Shown here: positions 1 to 5,285 of the stretch, in pieces
Layout: each line of letters opens with the position of its first letter
Position numbering within the stretch: position 1 is the stretch's first letter
Assembly (NCBI GenBank): GCA_046304235.1
Contig: JBKCEW010000070.1
Location: forward strand, 1-5,285
DNA: 5,285 bases
Direction: 5' to 3'
DNA from: CANHVK01 sp046304235
GTDB lineage: Bacteria; Bacteroidota; Bacteroidia; Flavobacteriales_D; Crocinitomicaceae
The notes under the pieces: generated by a model
Told to the model about the DNA's origin: nothing
What the model saw: the letters and a program-made list of their open reading frames with translations, nothing else
Databases searched by the model: none
Program-made: the position numbers and the translations under genes

Positions 1-177
1 ATTCTCTTTCATTTTTTAGAGTGTCTAGATCATTGATTAATATTGTTTGTTTTGTGTCTGTTTGTATGACTACGTTTTGTGTTTTTCTATTAAAAATGGT
101 CGCACACGACGAAATTAAAATACTTATAATGAAAAACGATAGATATCTCATATACTCTTTATTAATTCTAAAGGTAT
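1..177. other. Intergenic stretch with no supported gene
   Basis: This AT-rich stretch lies beyond the operon terminator. On the minus strand an ATG at 12-10 begins M-K-E-N and runs off the window edge. It could be the start of the next gene, but four codons cannot support a call. On the plus strand one frame stays open from base 3 to a stop ending at 179, but its translation is rich in Cys, Phe and Val with no recognisable motif, so I treat it as chance. I found no TAnnTTTG promoter box here on the minus strand. Confidence 0.6.
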
Positions 178-204
178 AAAAAAAAGGAGCGGTTAAGCTC
201 CTTT
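178..204 (-). terminator. Intrinsic terminator of the met operon
   Basis: Read on the minus strand, AAAGGAGC (204-197) pairs with GCTCCTTT (190-183) to give an 8-bp GC-cored stem. The loop is the six bases TTAACC. The stem runs into an uninterrupted run of eight T (185-178). The hairpin begins 11 bases after the metZ stop codon (218-216), where the four-gene transcript should end. This is the textbook form of a Rho-independent terminator, and I see no competing fold. Confidence 0.93.
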
Positions 205-215
205 GGTAATAAAAA

Positions 216-1394
216 TCAACTTAATGCATTTTCTAAATCTTTCCATAAATCTTCAATATGTTCTAGTCCAATGGAAAGTCGAACCAAACCATCACTAATA
301 CCCACAGCTTGGCGCTCTTCGGGTTTTAGTTTTGAGTGTGTTGTTGAAGCTGGGTGCGTGGCAATACTTTTAGCATCTCCTAAATTTGGAGTCAACGAAA
401 ATATTTCGAGTTTATTTAAGAATTTTCGTCCTGCATCTAATCCTCCATTTAATTCAAAAGTGACTATACCTCCGCCTGCAGTCATTTGTTTTTTGGCAAT
501 TTTCACGTTTGGATGACTTTGTAAAAACGGGTATTTCACAAATGAAATAGCAGGGTGACATTCTAACCGTTTAGCAATTTCTAATGCCCCGTTACTCATG
601 TGGTGAACTCTCAAACTTAAAGTTTCAATTGATTTTGAAATAATCCAAGCATTGAAAGGGCTTAATGCAGGCCCTGTGTGTCTTGCAAAAGCTTCCATTT
701 TAGCGATTATTTCGTTGGAACCTAAAATCAAACCGCCTAATGTTCTACCTTGTCCATCCATATATTTAGTGGTTGAATGGATAGAAATGTCGGCTCCTAA
801 AACGATTGGTTTCTGTAGTATAGGGGTTGCAAAACAATTGTCTACAGCAAATAAAATGTTTTTCGCTTTGCAAATAGTTGCTACTCGTTCAATATCAATG
901 ATTTCTAATGAAGGGTTAGAAGGGGTTTCCAAATAAAGAATCTTGGTGTTATCTTGAATTGCATTTGCATATCCTTCGTAATCAAGTGCATCTACATAGG
1001 TTGTTGTAATTCCCCATTTTGGAAAAATTTCGGTAAACAAACGGTGTGTAGAACCAAAAACAGACCTACTCGAAACGATGTGGTCTCCTGCTTTTAATAA
1101 TGCTGCAAATGTGGTAAATACAGCAGCCATACCTGATGAGGTTGCCCAACCACTTTCTGCTTCTTCCAACAATGCAACTTTCTCAATCAATTCATCAACA
1201 TTCGGGTTTGAGTAACGTGAATAGATATTTCCCTCTTGCTCGTCGGCAAATACAGCTGCCATTTCTTCCGCTGAATCGAAAACGAAACTCGAAGTAAGGT
1301 ATAAAGGATTTGAATGCTCTTTTTGATAAGTACGGTCGATGTGCTTTCTAATTGCAATTGTTTCGTCTTGTAATTTTTTGAATTTTTTATTCAT
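216..1394 (-). CDS. metZ: O-succinyl/O-acetylhomoserine sulfhydrylase, PLP enzyme
   Basis: A Cys/Met-metabolism PLP enzyme (cystathionine gamma-synthase fold). It probably converts O-acylhomoserine plus sulfide to homocysteine in the cytoplasm. Visible landmarks are YSRYSNP (58-64, phosphate contacts from the neighbouring subunit), SSGMAA (86-91), AVDNCFATP with Asp185 over the PLP ring nitrogen, SIHSTTKYMDGQGR with Lys210 as the Schiff-base lysine, and the C-terminal LGDAKSIATHPASTTH (338-353) and VRLSIGLE with Arg372 for the substrate carboxylate. At 392 aa it matches MetZ (about 390-400) rather than the longer MetY-type O-acetylhomoserine sulfhydrylases (about 430). It is the last gene of the operon, starting 7 bases after the OsmC-family stop. 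Because MetX lies in the same operon, the acyl group actually used may be acetyl. A gamma-synthase activity cannot be excluded from sequence, but the sulfhydrylase reading fits best. Confidence 0.88.
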   Translation of the reverse strand: MNKKFKKLQDETIAIRKHIDRTYQKEHSNPLYLTSSFVFDSAEEMAAVFADEQEGNIYSRYSNPNVDELIEKVALLEEAESGWATSSGMAAVFTTFAALLKAGDHIVSSRSVFGSTHRLFTEIFPKWGITTTYVDALDYEGYANAIQDNTKILYLETPSNPSLEIIDIERVATICKAKNILFAVDNCFATPILQKPIVLGADISIHSTTKYMDGQGRTLGGLILGSNEIIAKMEAFARHTGPALSPFNAWIISKSIETLSLRVHHMSNGALEIAKRLECHPAISFVKYPFLQSHPNVKIAKKQMTAGGGIVTFELNGGLDAGRKFLNKLEIFSLTPNLGDAKSIATHPASTTHSKLKPEERQAVGISDGLVRLSIGLEHIEDLWKDLENALS

Positions 1395-1400
1395 AATGTT

Positions 1401-1811
1401 TTATTTTTGAACCACTTCATGTGTGATTGAAATTGTAGGGTCAAGGCTTGAAGAAACAGAACAGTATTTTTCTACTCCTAATGCAACTGCTTTTTGTACT
1501 TGTTCGATAGGATCTTCTTTTCCAATGGTGAAAACTAAATGTATTTTAGTAAATGGAGCAGGAGTTGCGTCTTTTCGTTCTGTTTGAATATCAACTTCAT
1601 AGTTGCTTAATTCGATGCGTTTTTTCTTTAAGATCAATAAGATGTCGATACTTGCACATGCTGCAACACTTGAAGATAATCCTTCCATCGGTCTAATTCC
1701 CAAACCTTCGCCTCCAGCTTCTGGATTTGCATCATAACGAGTAGTTTGACCAGTTGTGTTTGTTACTTCAAAAGCAACTTTATCATTTAATCTTTTTAAA
1801 ACGAGAGCCAT
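1401..1811 (-). CDS. OsmC/Ohr-family (YhfA-like) small protein
   Basis: A 136-residue OsmC-family protein. The family forms intertwined cytoplasmic dimers, and many members reduce organic hydroperoxides with a pair of cysteines. Visible here are a short N-terminal beta region, the motif GLGIRPMEGLSSSVAACASIDI (37-58) with Cys52 at the start of the central helix, and KYCSVSSSL with Cys117 as the second conserved cysteine. Both cysteines are present, so a thiol-peroxidase-like chemistry is possible. The RPMEGL-type motif is nearer the YhfA branch, whose function is poorly known, than classical Ohr. It sits between homoserine dehydrogenase (21-base gap) and metZ (6-base gap), so it is co-transcribed with methionine genes and under the same SAM control. 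A role in sulfide or thiol handling, or in protecting the pathway, is inference. The family is secure; the function is not. Confidence 0.87.
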   Translation of the reverse strand: MALVLKRLNDKVAFEVTNTTGQTTRYDANPEAGGEGLGIRPMEGLSSSVAACASIDILLILKKKRIELSNYEVDIQTERKDATPAPFTKIHLVFTIGKEDPIEQVQKAVALGVEKYCSVSSSLDPTISITHEVVQK

Positions 1812-1832
1812 ATTACAATTTTTTAAGTAAAA

Positions 1833-3008
1833 TTAAGGTAAAACAGCAAAGAATACTTCAGATTTTTTATTGAAATCGATGTCTTTGATATTGTTTAAGT
1901 TAACAGTTCCAGTAATATACGCATAGTCTTTTCCTTGAAAGATTTCTTCTTTTTCAATCCATTGAAAAACTTCTAGTTCAGATGCTTTTTCTGCTCCAGC
2001 ATATATTTTCAAAACAGATTCGGTTGTGAATTCTGGTTTTTCAGATGAAGCAGATTTTTTATATTCATAAGCATATTCAAATTGTAATGCAGAAATATCT
2101 GATAAAACAGCACTTGCAGTAGGGTAAGCGCCGGCTCCTTTTCCTTGAAAAAGTTGCTTGTCAGAAAATAAAGCCTCAACGGTTACAGAGTTAAATTCAT
2201 TATTTACGTTGTAAGCCACATTATCTTCGGTAATGAAATGTGGAGCAACAAAACCTACTAGTTTATCTCCAATACGTTGACCTCTTGAAAATAATTTCAA
2301 ACGATATCCTTTTTCAGCAGCGTATTTTACATCTTGTGCTTTGATGTTACGAATACCGTAATTGAAAATTTGTTCGGGAGTTAAGGTAATCCCAAAAGCG
2401 TGTTTGATTAAAATCAACAACTTGAATTTTGAATCGTAAGCATCAACATCTAACGTTGGGTCTGATTCAGCAAAACCTAATTCTGTTGCTTCTTTTAATG
2501 CTGTTTCATAGTCTTTACCGTAATTTGTTTGAGTAAGAATGTAGTTGGTAGTCCCGTTCACAATTCCTAAAACACCTGATAATGAATCGTTGTTATAGTA
2601 TTCTTCTAGATTTCTTATGATTGGAATAGACCCACCTACAGATGCTTCATAAAGTAAGGAAACATTGTTTTCTTTAGCCAACCCTAAAAGTGTATCGAGG
2701 TTTTCAGCTAACATTTTTTTATTCGCTGTAACTACGTGTTTTTTTCTGCTTAAGGCTTCAGACACGATTTCAAATGCTGCCTTCGCATCATCGATTAATT
2801 CTACTACTACATTGATTTCATCGTTATGTAGAATTTCATTTTTATCGTAACTGAAATTTTCTGAGCTGATACTTCTTGGTTTGTTTGGGCTCTTAACCAC
2901 AATTTTTGAAATTCGAGCATCCAATAAATTTGATTTGTTTAATACTTCGTACAGTCCATTACCCACGCATCCAAATCCAAAAAGGCCTATGTTTAATTTA
3001 TTTCTCAT
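1833..3008 (-). CDS. hom: Homoserine dehydrogenase (monofunctional)
   Basis: Reduces L-aspartate semialdehyde to L-homoserine with NAD(P)H, supplying MetX encoded just upstream. The N-terminal Rossmann domain shows GFGCVG (11-16) and the TANKK motif (94-98). The catalytic domain carries GIVNGTTNYILT (148-159) and GFAESDPTLDVDAYDSKFK (178-196). By alignment with yeast Hom6, Glu181, Asp192 and Lys196 correspond to Glu208, Asp219 and Lys223. GKGAGAYPTASAVLSDI (289-305) closes the cofactor-binding face. About 85 residues follow, without a clear ACT-domain signature, although the size would suit a diverged one. No aspartate kinase is fused, unlike ThrA. The ATG follows the metX stop after one base (TAA-G-ATG), which suggests translational coupling. 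Its place in a SAM-riboswitch operon suggests an isozyme dedicated to methionine, with threonine supply handled elsewhere (inference). Confidence 0.93.
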   Translation of the reverse strand: MRNKLNIGLFGFGCVGNGLYEVLNKSNLLDARISKIVVKSPNKPRSISSENFSYDKNEILHNDEINVVVELIDDAKAAFEIVSEALSRKKHVVTANKKMLAENLDTLLGLAKENNVSLLYEASVGGSIPIIRNLEEYYNNDSLSGVLGIVNGTTNYILTQTNYGKDYETALKEATELGFAESDPTLDVDAYDSKFKLLILIKHAFGITLTPEQIFNYGIRNIKAQDVKYAAEKGYRLKLFSRGQRIGDKLVGFVAPHFITEDNVAYNVNNEFNSVTVEALFSDKQLFQGKGAGAYPTASAVLSDISALQFEYAYEYKKSASSEKPEFTTESVLKIYAGAEKASELEVFQWIEKEEIFQGKDYAYITGTVNLNNIKDIDFNKKSEVFFAVLP

Positions 3009-3009
3009 C

Positions 3010-4023
3010 TTAGTTATTTATAAAGTTTTTTAAAATTGATTCTAATTGTTTGGTCTCTACTAAAAAACCATCATGACCAAAGATGGAATTTATTATTTCA
3101 AGTTTTGCTTTAGGGATATGTTCTGCTAGAAATGCTTGTTCTGCAACAGGAAACAACAAGTCGGAGGTAATGCCTATTACTAGAGTATCTGCTTGAATCG
3201 TATTTAACGCTGCTTCAATTGATGTTCTATTTCTACCAATATTATGACTATCCATTGCTTTTAGTAAATACCAATAAGCATAGGCATCAAAGCGATTAAC
3301 CAATTTTTGTCCTTGATAATTTTGATACGAACTCGCTTTAAAACTGTCTGTCTTTGTATTGTCAACTTCTGCTTGTGTGATACCGTAACCTTCGTAAGAA
3401 CGATAACTTAGCATTGCAATACTTCTTGCCGCTTTTAATCCTTTTGCACCACCATTTGGAATTTGTTCTTCGAAACTAGAGTCTGCTAAAAGTGCTAAAC
3501 GCTGTGATTCGTTGAATGCTATTCCAAAAGGGGAATGTTTTGCATTAGTTGCGATTAAAACAAGTTTTGAAAGTGAATCACCTAATAGGTAAGCAAATTC
3601 TTGCGCTTGTTGTCCTCCCAAAGAAGAACCAATCAATAAATCAATTTTCTGAATGTTTAAATGCTTTCTTAACAATTCATGCAAATTTGCCATGTCACGC
3701 GGAGTCACTAATGGAAAATTTAAGTATGTTAATTCTTGAGGAAGTTTTTCATTAGTAGGACCTGTTGTACCATAACAAGAACCCAATACATTGGCACATA
3801 CAATGAAATAGTCATGATGATTAAATAAATCATTTTCGCCAAACAGACCATTCCACCAATCAGAGACATCGGAATTTGCGGTTAATGCATGACAAACCCA
3901 AATGATAGGTTTGTTTTCTGAAAAAGTGCCAAAAGTATGAAAAGCTACTTCTACGGTAGGTATTTGTATTCCAGATTCTAATGTATAAGGATGTTCAATC
4001 CTCCAGTTTTTTTGTGTGCTCAT
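3010..4023 (-). CDS. metX: Homoserine O-acetyltransferase (MetX, alpha/beta hydrolase)
   Basis: Activates the homoserine hydroxyl with an acyl group, usually from acetyl-CoA, as the first committed step to methionine. The alpha/beta-hydrolase MetX family is recognised by FHTFGT (28-33), CHALTANSDV (44-53), NVLGSCYGTTGP (78-89) and the nucleophile elbow IGSSLGGQQA with Ser134. The rest of the triad is visible as Asp288 in TSDLLFP and His317 in FGHDGF. It has 337 residues, shorter than many MetX proteins (roughly 370-380) but with the complete core. The ATG at 4023-4021 is the only sensible start: the riboswitch P1 helix ends two bases upstream, and no Shine-Dalgarno is present. It is first in the operon and its stop lies one base before the next start. 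Some MetX proteins use succinyl-CoA, so acyl specificity is not settled by family membership. Confidence 0.94.
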   Translation of the reverse strand: MSTQKNWRIEHPYTLESGIQIPTVEVAFHTFGTFSENKPIIWVCHALTANSDVSDWWNGLFGENDLFNHHDYFIVCANVLGSCYGTTGPTNEKLPQELTYLNFPLVTPRDMANLHELLRKHLNIQKIDLLIGSSLGGQQAQEFAYLLGDSLSKLVLIATNAKHSPFGIAFNESQRLALLADSSFEEQIPNGGAKGLKAARSIAMLSYRSYEGYGITQAEVDNTKTDSFKASSYQNYQGQKLVNRFDAYAYWYLLKAMDSHNIGRNRTSIEAALNTIQADTLVIGITSDLLFPVAEQAFLAEHIPKAKLEIINSIFGHDGFLVETKQLESILKNFINN

Positions 4024-4025
4024 TT

Positions 4026-4162
4026 TCTAATTTATATTCTTTTATAACACCTTGTCATAAAATCCGGATTTAGCACCGATTTTCCAATTAGCTATGCTAA
4101 CTTATAGTTGGTTGCTAGAGGTTCTTAGAGCCGGTCTCTTCCCTCGTTCTTTATAAATCAAA
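4026..4162 (-). ncRNA. SAM-I (S-box) riboswitch controlling the met operon
   Basis: Read on the minus strand from 4162 to 4026, all elements of the SAM-I aptamer can be drawn. P1 pairs 4162-4152 with 4036-4026 (11 pairs, two of them G-U). P2 has outer GAGG (4145-4142) with CCUC (4121-4118), a GA/AAGAA internal loop like the kink-turn, and inner AGAG (4139-4136) with CUCU (4130-4127). The AGCAACC segment (4116-4110) enters P3, which contains a UUAGC/GCUAA hairpin (4100-4088). The GGUGCUAAAUCC core follows. The P2 loop CCGG (4134-4131) matches CCGG (4067-4064) as the pseudoknot. P4 pairs 4062-4054 with 4048-4040 (9 pairs, loop AAGGU). P1 ends two bases before the metX ATG, and no terminator hairpin with a U-tract lies between. 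Translational repression when SAM is bound is therefore the likely mechanism (inference). Confidence 0.93.
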
Positions 4163-4186
4163 CATCACAAATGTGAAGATTGATGT
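4162..4186. repeat. Inverted repeat between operon start site and riboswitch
   Basis: ACATCA (4162-4167) is the inverse of TGATGT (4181-4186). Inside this lies a second, overlapping palindrome, TCAC-AAAT-GTGA (4165-4176). The element lies at or just after the predicted transcription start and directly abuts helix P1. It could be a 5' hairpin of the leader RNA or a repressor operator. Sequence alone does not decide, and chance is possible in such AT-rich DNA. Confidence 0.4.
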
Positions 4187-4188
4187 CG

Positions 4189-4219
4189 CAAAAATATACA
4201 TATTCTTTAAATTAACAAA
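4189..4219 (-). promoter_or_regulatory. Bacteroidetes-type promoter of the met operon
   Basis: On the minus strand TTTG (4219-4216) is followed after 19 bases by TATTTTTG (4196-4189). This matches the known Bacteroidetes primary-sigma pattern of a TTTG or TTG at about -33 and TAnnTTTG at about -7. Transcription should begin near 4184-4180, about 20 bases ahead of riboswitch helix P1, so the whole aptamer would be in the leader. No other TAnnTTTG was found on this strand in the divergent region. Confidence 0.75.
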
Positions 4220-4271
4220 TTAAACTTTTCATAAGTCTTTTTTATACTAATTCTAAATAATAGTTATGTTC

Positions 4272-4301
4272 TATCTTTGTGGTAGATATTTATTATCTTT
4301 G
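4272..4301 (+). promoter_or_regulatory. Promoter and candidate operator of the Rrf2 gene
   Basis: Two identical TATCTTTG boxes (4272-4279 and 4294-4301) fit the Bacteroidetes -7 consensus TAnnTTTG and lie 22 bases apart. The second would start transcription about 17 bases before the Rrf2 ATG. Neither has a good TTTG at the expected -33 distance, so promoter strength is uncertain. Between the boxes AGATA (4284-4288) forms an inverted repeat with TATCT (4294-4298), a 15-base near-palindrome with six of seven pairs matching. It covers the downstream -7 box. Rrf2 regulators often repress their own genes, so this is a reasonable operator candidate, but the assignment is inference. Confidence 0.5.
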
Positions 4302-4324
4302 TTTATAATTATTAACAGCAAAGT

Positions 4325-4771
4325 ATGTTATCTAAAAAGTCAAAATATGCTATTAAAGCGTTAGTTGCTTTAGCTAAAAATTACGGTAGTCCGACTCCTT
4401 TAAGGATTTCTCAAATATCTGAAAATGAAAAGATTCCGCGCAAGTTTTTAGAGGCGATTTTGGTAGAGTTAAGAAATAATGGGATGGTGCATAGTAAGAT
4501 GGGAGCAGCAGGGGGCTATTATTTGGCAAAACACCCACAAGAGATTGTTTTGAGCAATGTCATACGAATTTCTGGGGGGCCAATTGCTATGCTACCTTGT
4601 GTAAGTTTGAATTTTTATGAGTCTTGCGAGGAATGTAAAAGCGAAGCAACTTGTAGTTTGCATGATGTTATGTTAGAAGTGCGTGAAGCTACGATTCGTA
4701 TTTTATCCAAAACAAGTTTATCAGATATGCTTGAAAGAGAAGATAGTTTGAAGAAAAAATTCAGTATTTAA
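4325..4771 (+). CDS. Rrf2-family regulator with IscR-like cysteines
   Basis: A 148-residue winged-helix regulator of the Rrf2 family. The N-terminus SKKSKYAIKALVALA (3-17) is typical. Residues 26-53 form the helix-turn-helix with the family pattern around IPRKFLEAILVELRNNG, and GAAGGYYLA (60-68) is the wing. Cysteines lie at 92, 101, 104 and 110, with His113. The C104-x5-C110-x2-H113 spacing equals the C98-x5-C104-x2-H107 ligand set of E. coli IscR, and Cys92 falls at the same position as in IscR. An Fe-S cluster is therefore plausible, in contrast to CymR-type sulfur regulators that lack such ligands. It is transcribed divergently from the methionine operon across 301 bases. Regulation of sulfur or cysteine genes, or of the operon itself, is suggested by position only. 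No isc or suf genes are in the window, so I do not call it iscR. Confidence 0.92.
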   Translation: MLSKKSKYAIKALVALAKNYGSPTPLRISQISENEKIPRKFLEAILVELRNNGMVHSKMGAAGGYYLAKHPQEIVLSNVIRISGGPIAMLPCVSLNFYESCEECKSEATCSLHDVMLEVREATIRILSKTSLSDMLEREDSLKKKFSI

Positions 4772-4774
4772 GTC

Positions 4775-4806
4775 TTAATTATTTTGATGCTTGAGAATTA
4801 ATTTTT
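4775..4806 (+). terminator. Weak candidate terminator after the Rrf2 gene
   Basis: TTAATT (4775-4780) can pair with AATTAA (4796-4801) across a 15-base loop and is followed by five T (4802-4806). The stem is only six A-T pairs, so it would be unstable. It is listed because it sits 4 bases after the Rrf2 stop, between convergent genes, where a terminator is expected. No stronger hairpin was found there. Confidence 0.25.
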
Positions 4807-4840
4807 CTATTACACTTTTATTAATTTTTCTATTTCACTT
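4797..4840. repeat. Tandem near-perfect direct repeat, 23-base period
   Basis: ATTAATTTTTCTATT followed by ACACTT (4797-4817) recurs as ATTAATTTTTCTATT followed by TCACTT (4820-4840), matching at 20 of 21 positions with a 23-base offset. One copy encodes residues near the C-terminus of the PH-domain protein. The other contains its stop codon (4812-4810), in a shifted frame because 23 is not a multiple of three. It looks like a small tandem duplication, possibly by replication slippage. Confidence 0.85.
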
Positions 4841-5262
4841 GTAACTTCTTCCGGTTTATCTGTTCCTATTCGAATGATTTTATCACTAGAATGAAATCGA
4901 AGTTCAATGGCTTTGAAACCTGAAACATTATAAAGCCAACCTCCTGGTATAAATCGAATTCCCCAACCATACATCCAATTATTTTTTACAACCTTAACTG
5001 ATTTGAGGTCTGAAATCGTATATTTTTTGTTAATTATTCCAATCCCCATTTTAAAGGAAACAAATTGCTCGCTTATGGTTATAGTAAGTCTATAAACCAA
5101 CAATAAAACAAGAGAAAGTATAAACGTCATCAGAATAATAGGTGTAAAATCTGTATTCCCTAAATGATAATGTGTATAAAACTTTAAAAGCGATATGATA
5201 ATAATAGGAACAAAGATGTAGAACATCAATTTTCCGTATTGGGTAAAATGTTTTGATTCCAT
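4810..5262 (-). CDS. Small membrane protein with bacterial PH-like domain
   Basis: A 150-residue protein of unknown function. Two hydrophobic helices are visible at about residues 11-28 and 40-58, separated by a short polar loop with His31, His33 and Asp38. They suggest an inner-membrane hairpin with the remainder most likely in the cytoplasm. Residues 60-148 resemble bacterial PH-like (bPH) domains: beta-rich sequence, then YGWGIRFIPGGWLYNVSGFKAIELRF (98-123), IRIGTDKPEEV (130-140) and a final amphipathic helix. The WGIR, GGWLYNVSGF and IGTDKPEE features recur in uncharacterised PH-domain proteins. The ATG at 5262 was chosen because it precedes the first helix; Met13 would cut into it. It is convergent with the Rrf2 gene (38-base gap), so a shared role is not implied. 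Its promoter is probably outside the window. The 3' end lies in a tandem duplication. Confidence 0.75.
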   Translation of the reverse strand: MESKHFTQYGKLMFYIFVPIIIISLLKFYTHYHLGNTDFTPIILMTFILSLVLLLVYRLTITISEQFVSFKMGIGIINKKYTISDLKSVKVVKNNWMYGWGIRFIPGGWLYNVSGFKAIELRFHSSDKIIRIGTDKPEEVTSEIEKLIKV

Positions 5263-5285
5263 ATAGTTTAAAGGTAGTTAAAAAT

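Noticed and set aside
3..179. A plus-strand frame open from the window edge to a stop at 177-179, with an internal ATG at 66.
   Set aside because: The translation is biased (many Cys, Phe and Val), has no recognisable motif, and its end runs into the minus-strand operon terminator. Chance in AT-rich DNA is the better reading.
652..936. Plus-strand open frame inside metZ.
   Set aside because: It lies antisense to strongly conserved MetZ motifs and its translation resembles no family. The same holds for other antisense frames at 271-516, 2665-2850 and 3549-3755.
4024..4060. Possible transcription terminator in the riboswitch expression platform.
   Set aside because: The only hairpin here is P4 and no U-tract follows it before the metX start codon.
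4041..4157. A 7-pair alternative helix, UUUAUAA (4157-4151) with UUAUAAA (4047-4041), first considered as riboswitch P1.
   Set aside because: An 11-pair P1 (4162-4152 with 4036-4026) leaves room for a 9-pair P4 and matches the SAM-I layout better. The shorter helix could exist only as an alternative fold.
4165..4176. CRP-like site (TGTGA/TCACA half-sites).
   Set aside because: The half-sites are in the inverted order TCACA-TGTGA with almost no spacer, unlike the TGTGA-N6-TCACA of CRP.
1..5285. CRISPR arrays, insertion sequences, tRNA or rRNA genes.
   Set aside because: No regularly spaced repeats, transposase-like proteins, terminal inverted repeats or tRNA-like segments were seen on either strand.

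Overview
The window is AT-rich and looks like Flavobacteriia (Bacteroidetes), probably Flavobacterium or a close relative. The evidence is low GC, A-rich start regions without a Shine-Dalgarno, promoter boxes of the Bacteroidetes TTTG/TAnnTTTG type, and the protein families present. This is a call from pattern recognition; no database search was possible.

Most of the window (about 4200 down to 177, minus strand) is one tightly packed methionine-biosynthesis operon. In transcription order it runs: promoter (4189-4219), SAM-I (S-box) riboswitch (4026-4162), metX homoserine O-acyltransferase, homoserine dehydrogenase, a small OsmC-family protein, a MetZ-type sulfhydrylase, and a strong intrinsic terminator (178-204). 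The gaps between genes are 1, 21 and 6 bases. The three recognised enzymes convert aspartate semialdehyde to homoserine, to O-acylhomoserine, and then (with sulfide) to homocysteine. The SAM sensor therefore closes a feedback loop on the whole branch. Riboswitch helix P1 ends only two bases before the metX start codon and there is no terminator between them, so control is probably at translation initiation.

The 301-base divergent region (4024-4324) holds the riboswitch, the operon promoter and, on the plus strand, the promoter of an Rrf2-family regulator (4325-4771). That regulator has an IscR-like Cys/His set, so an Fe-S or redox input is plausible. Its promoter carries a repeated TATCTTTG box and an AGATA-N5-TATCT palindrome that could be its own operator.

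Convergent to the regulator lies a small membrane protein with two N-terminal helices and a bacterial PH-like domain (4810-5262). Its 3' end overlaps a 23-base-period tandem duplication. Bases 1-177 hold no gene I can support.

I see no sign of an undescribed system. The best second-look items are the riboswitch architecture, the OsmC protein embedded in the operon, and the possible dual control by SAM and an Fe-S regulator.
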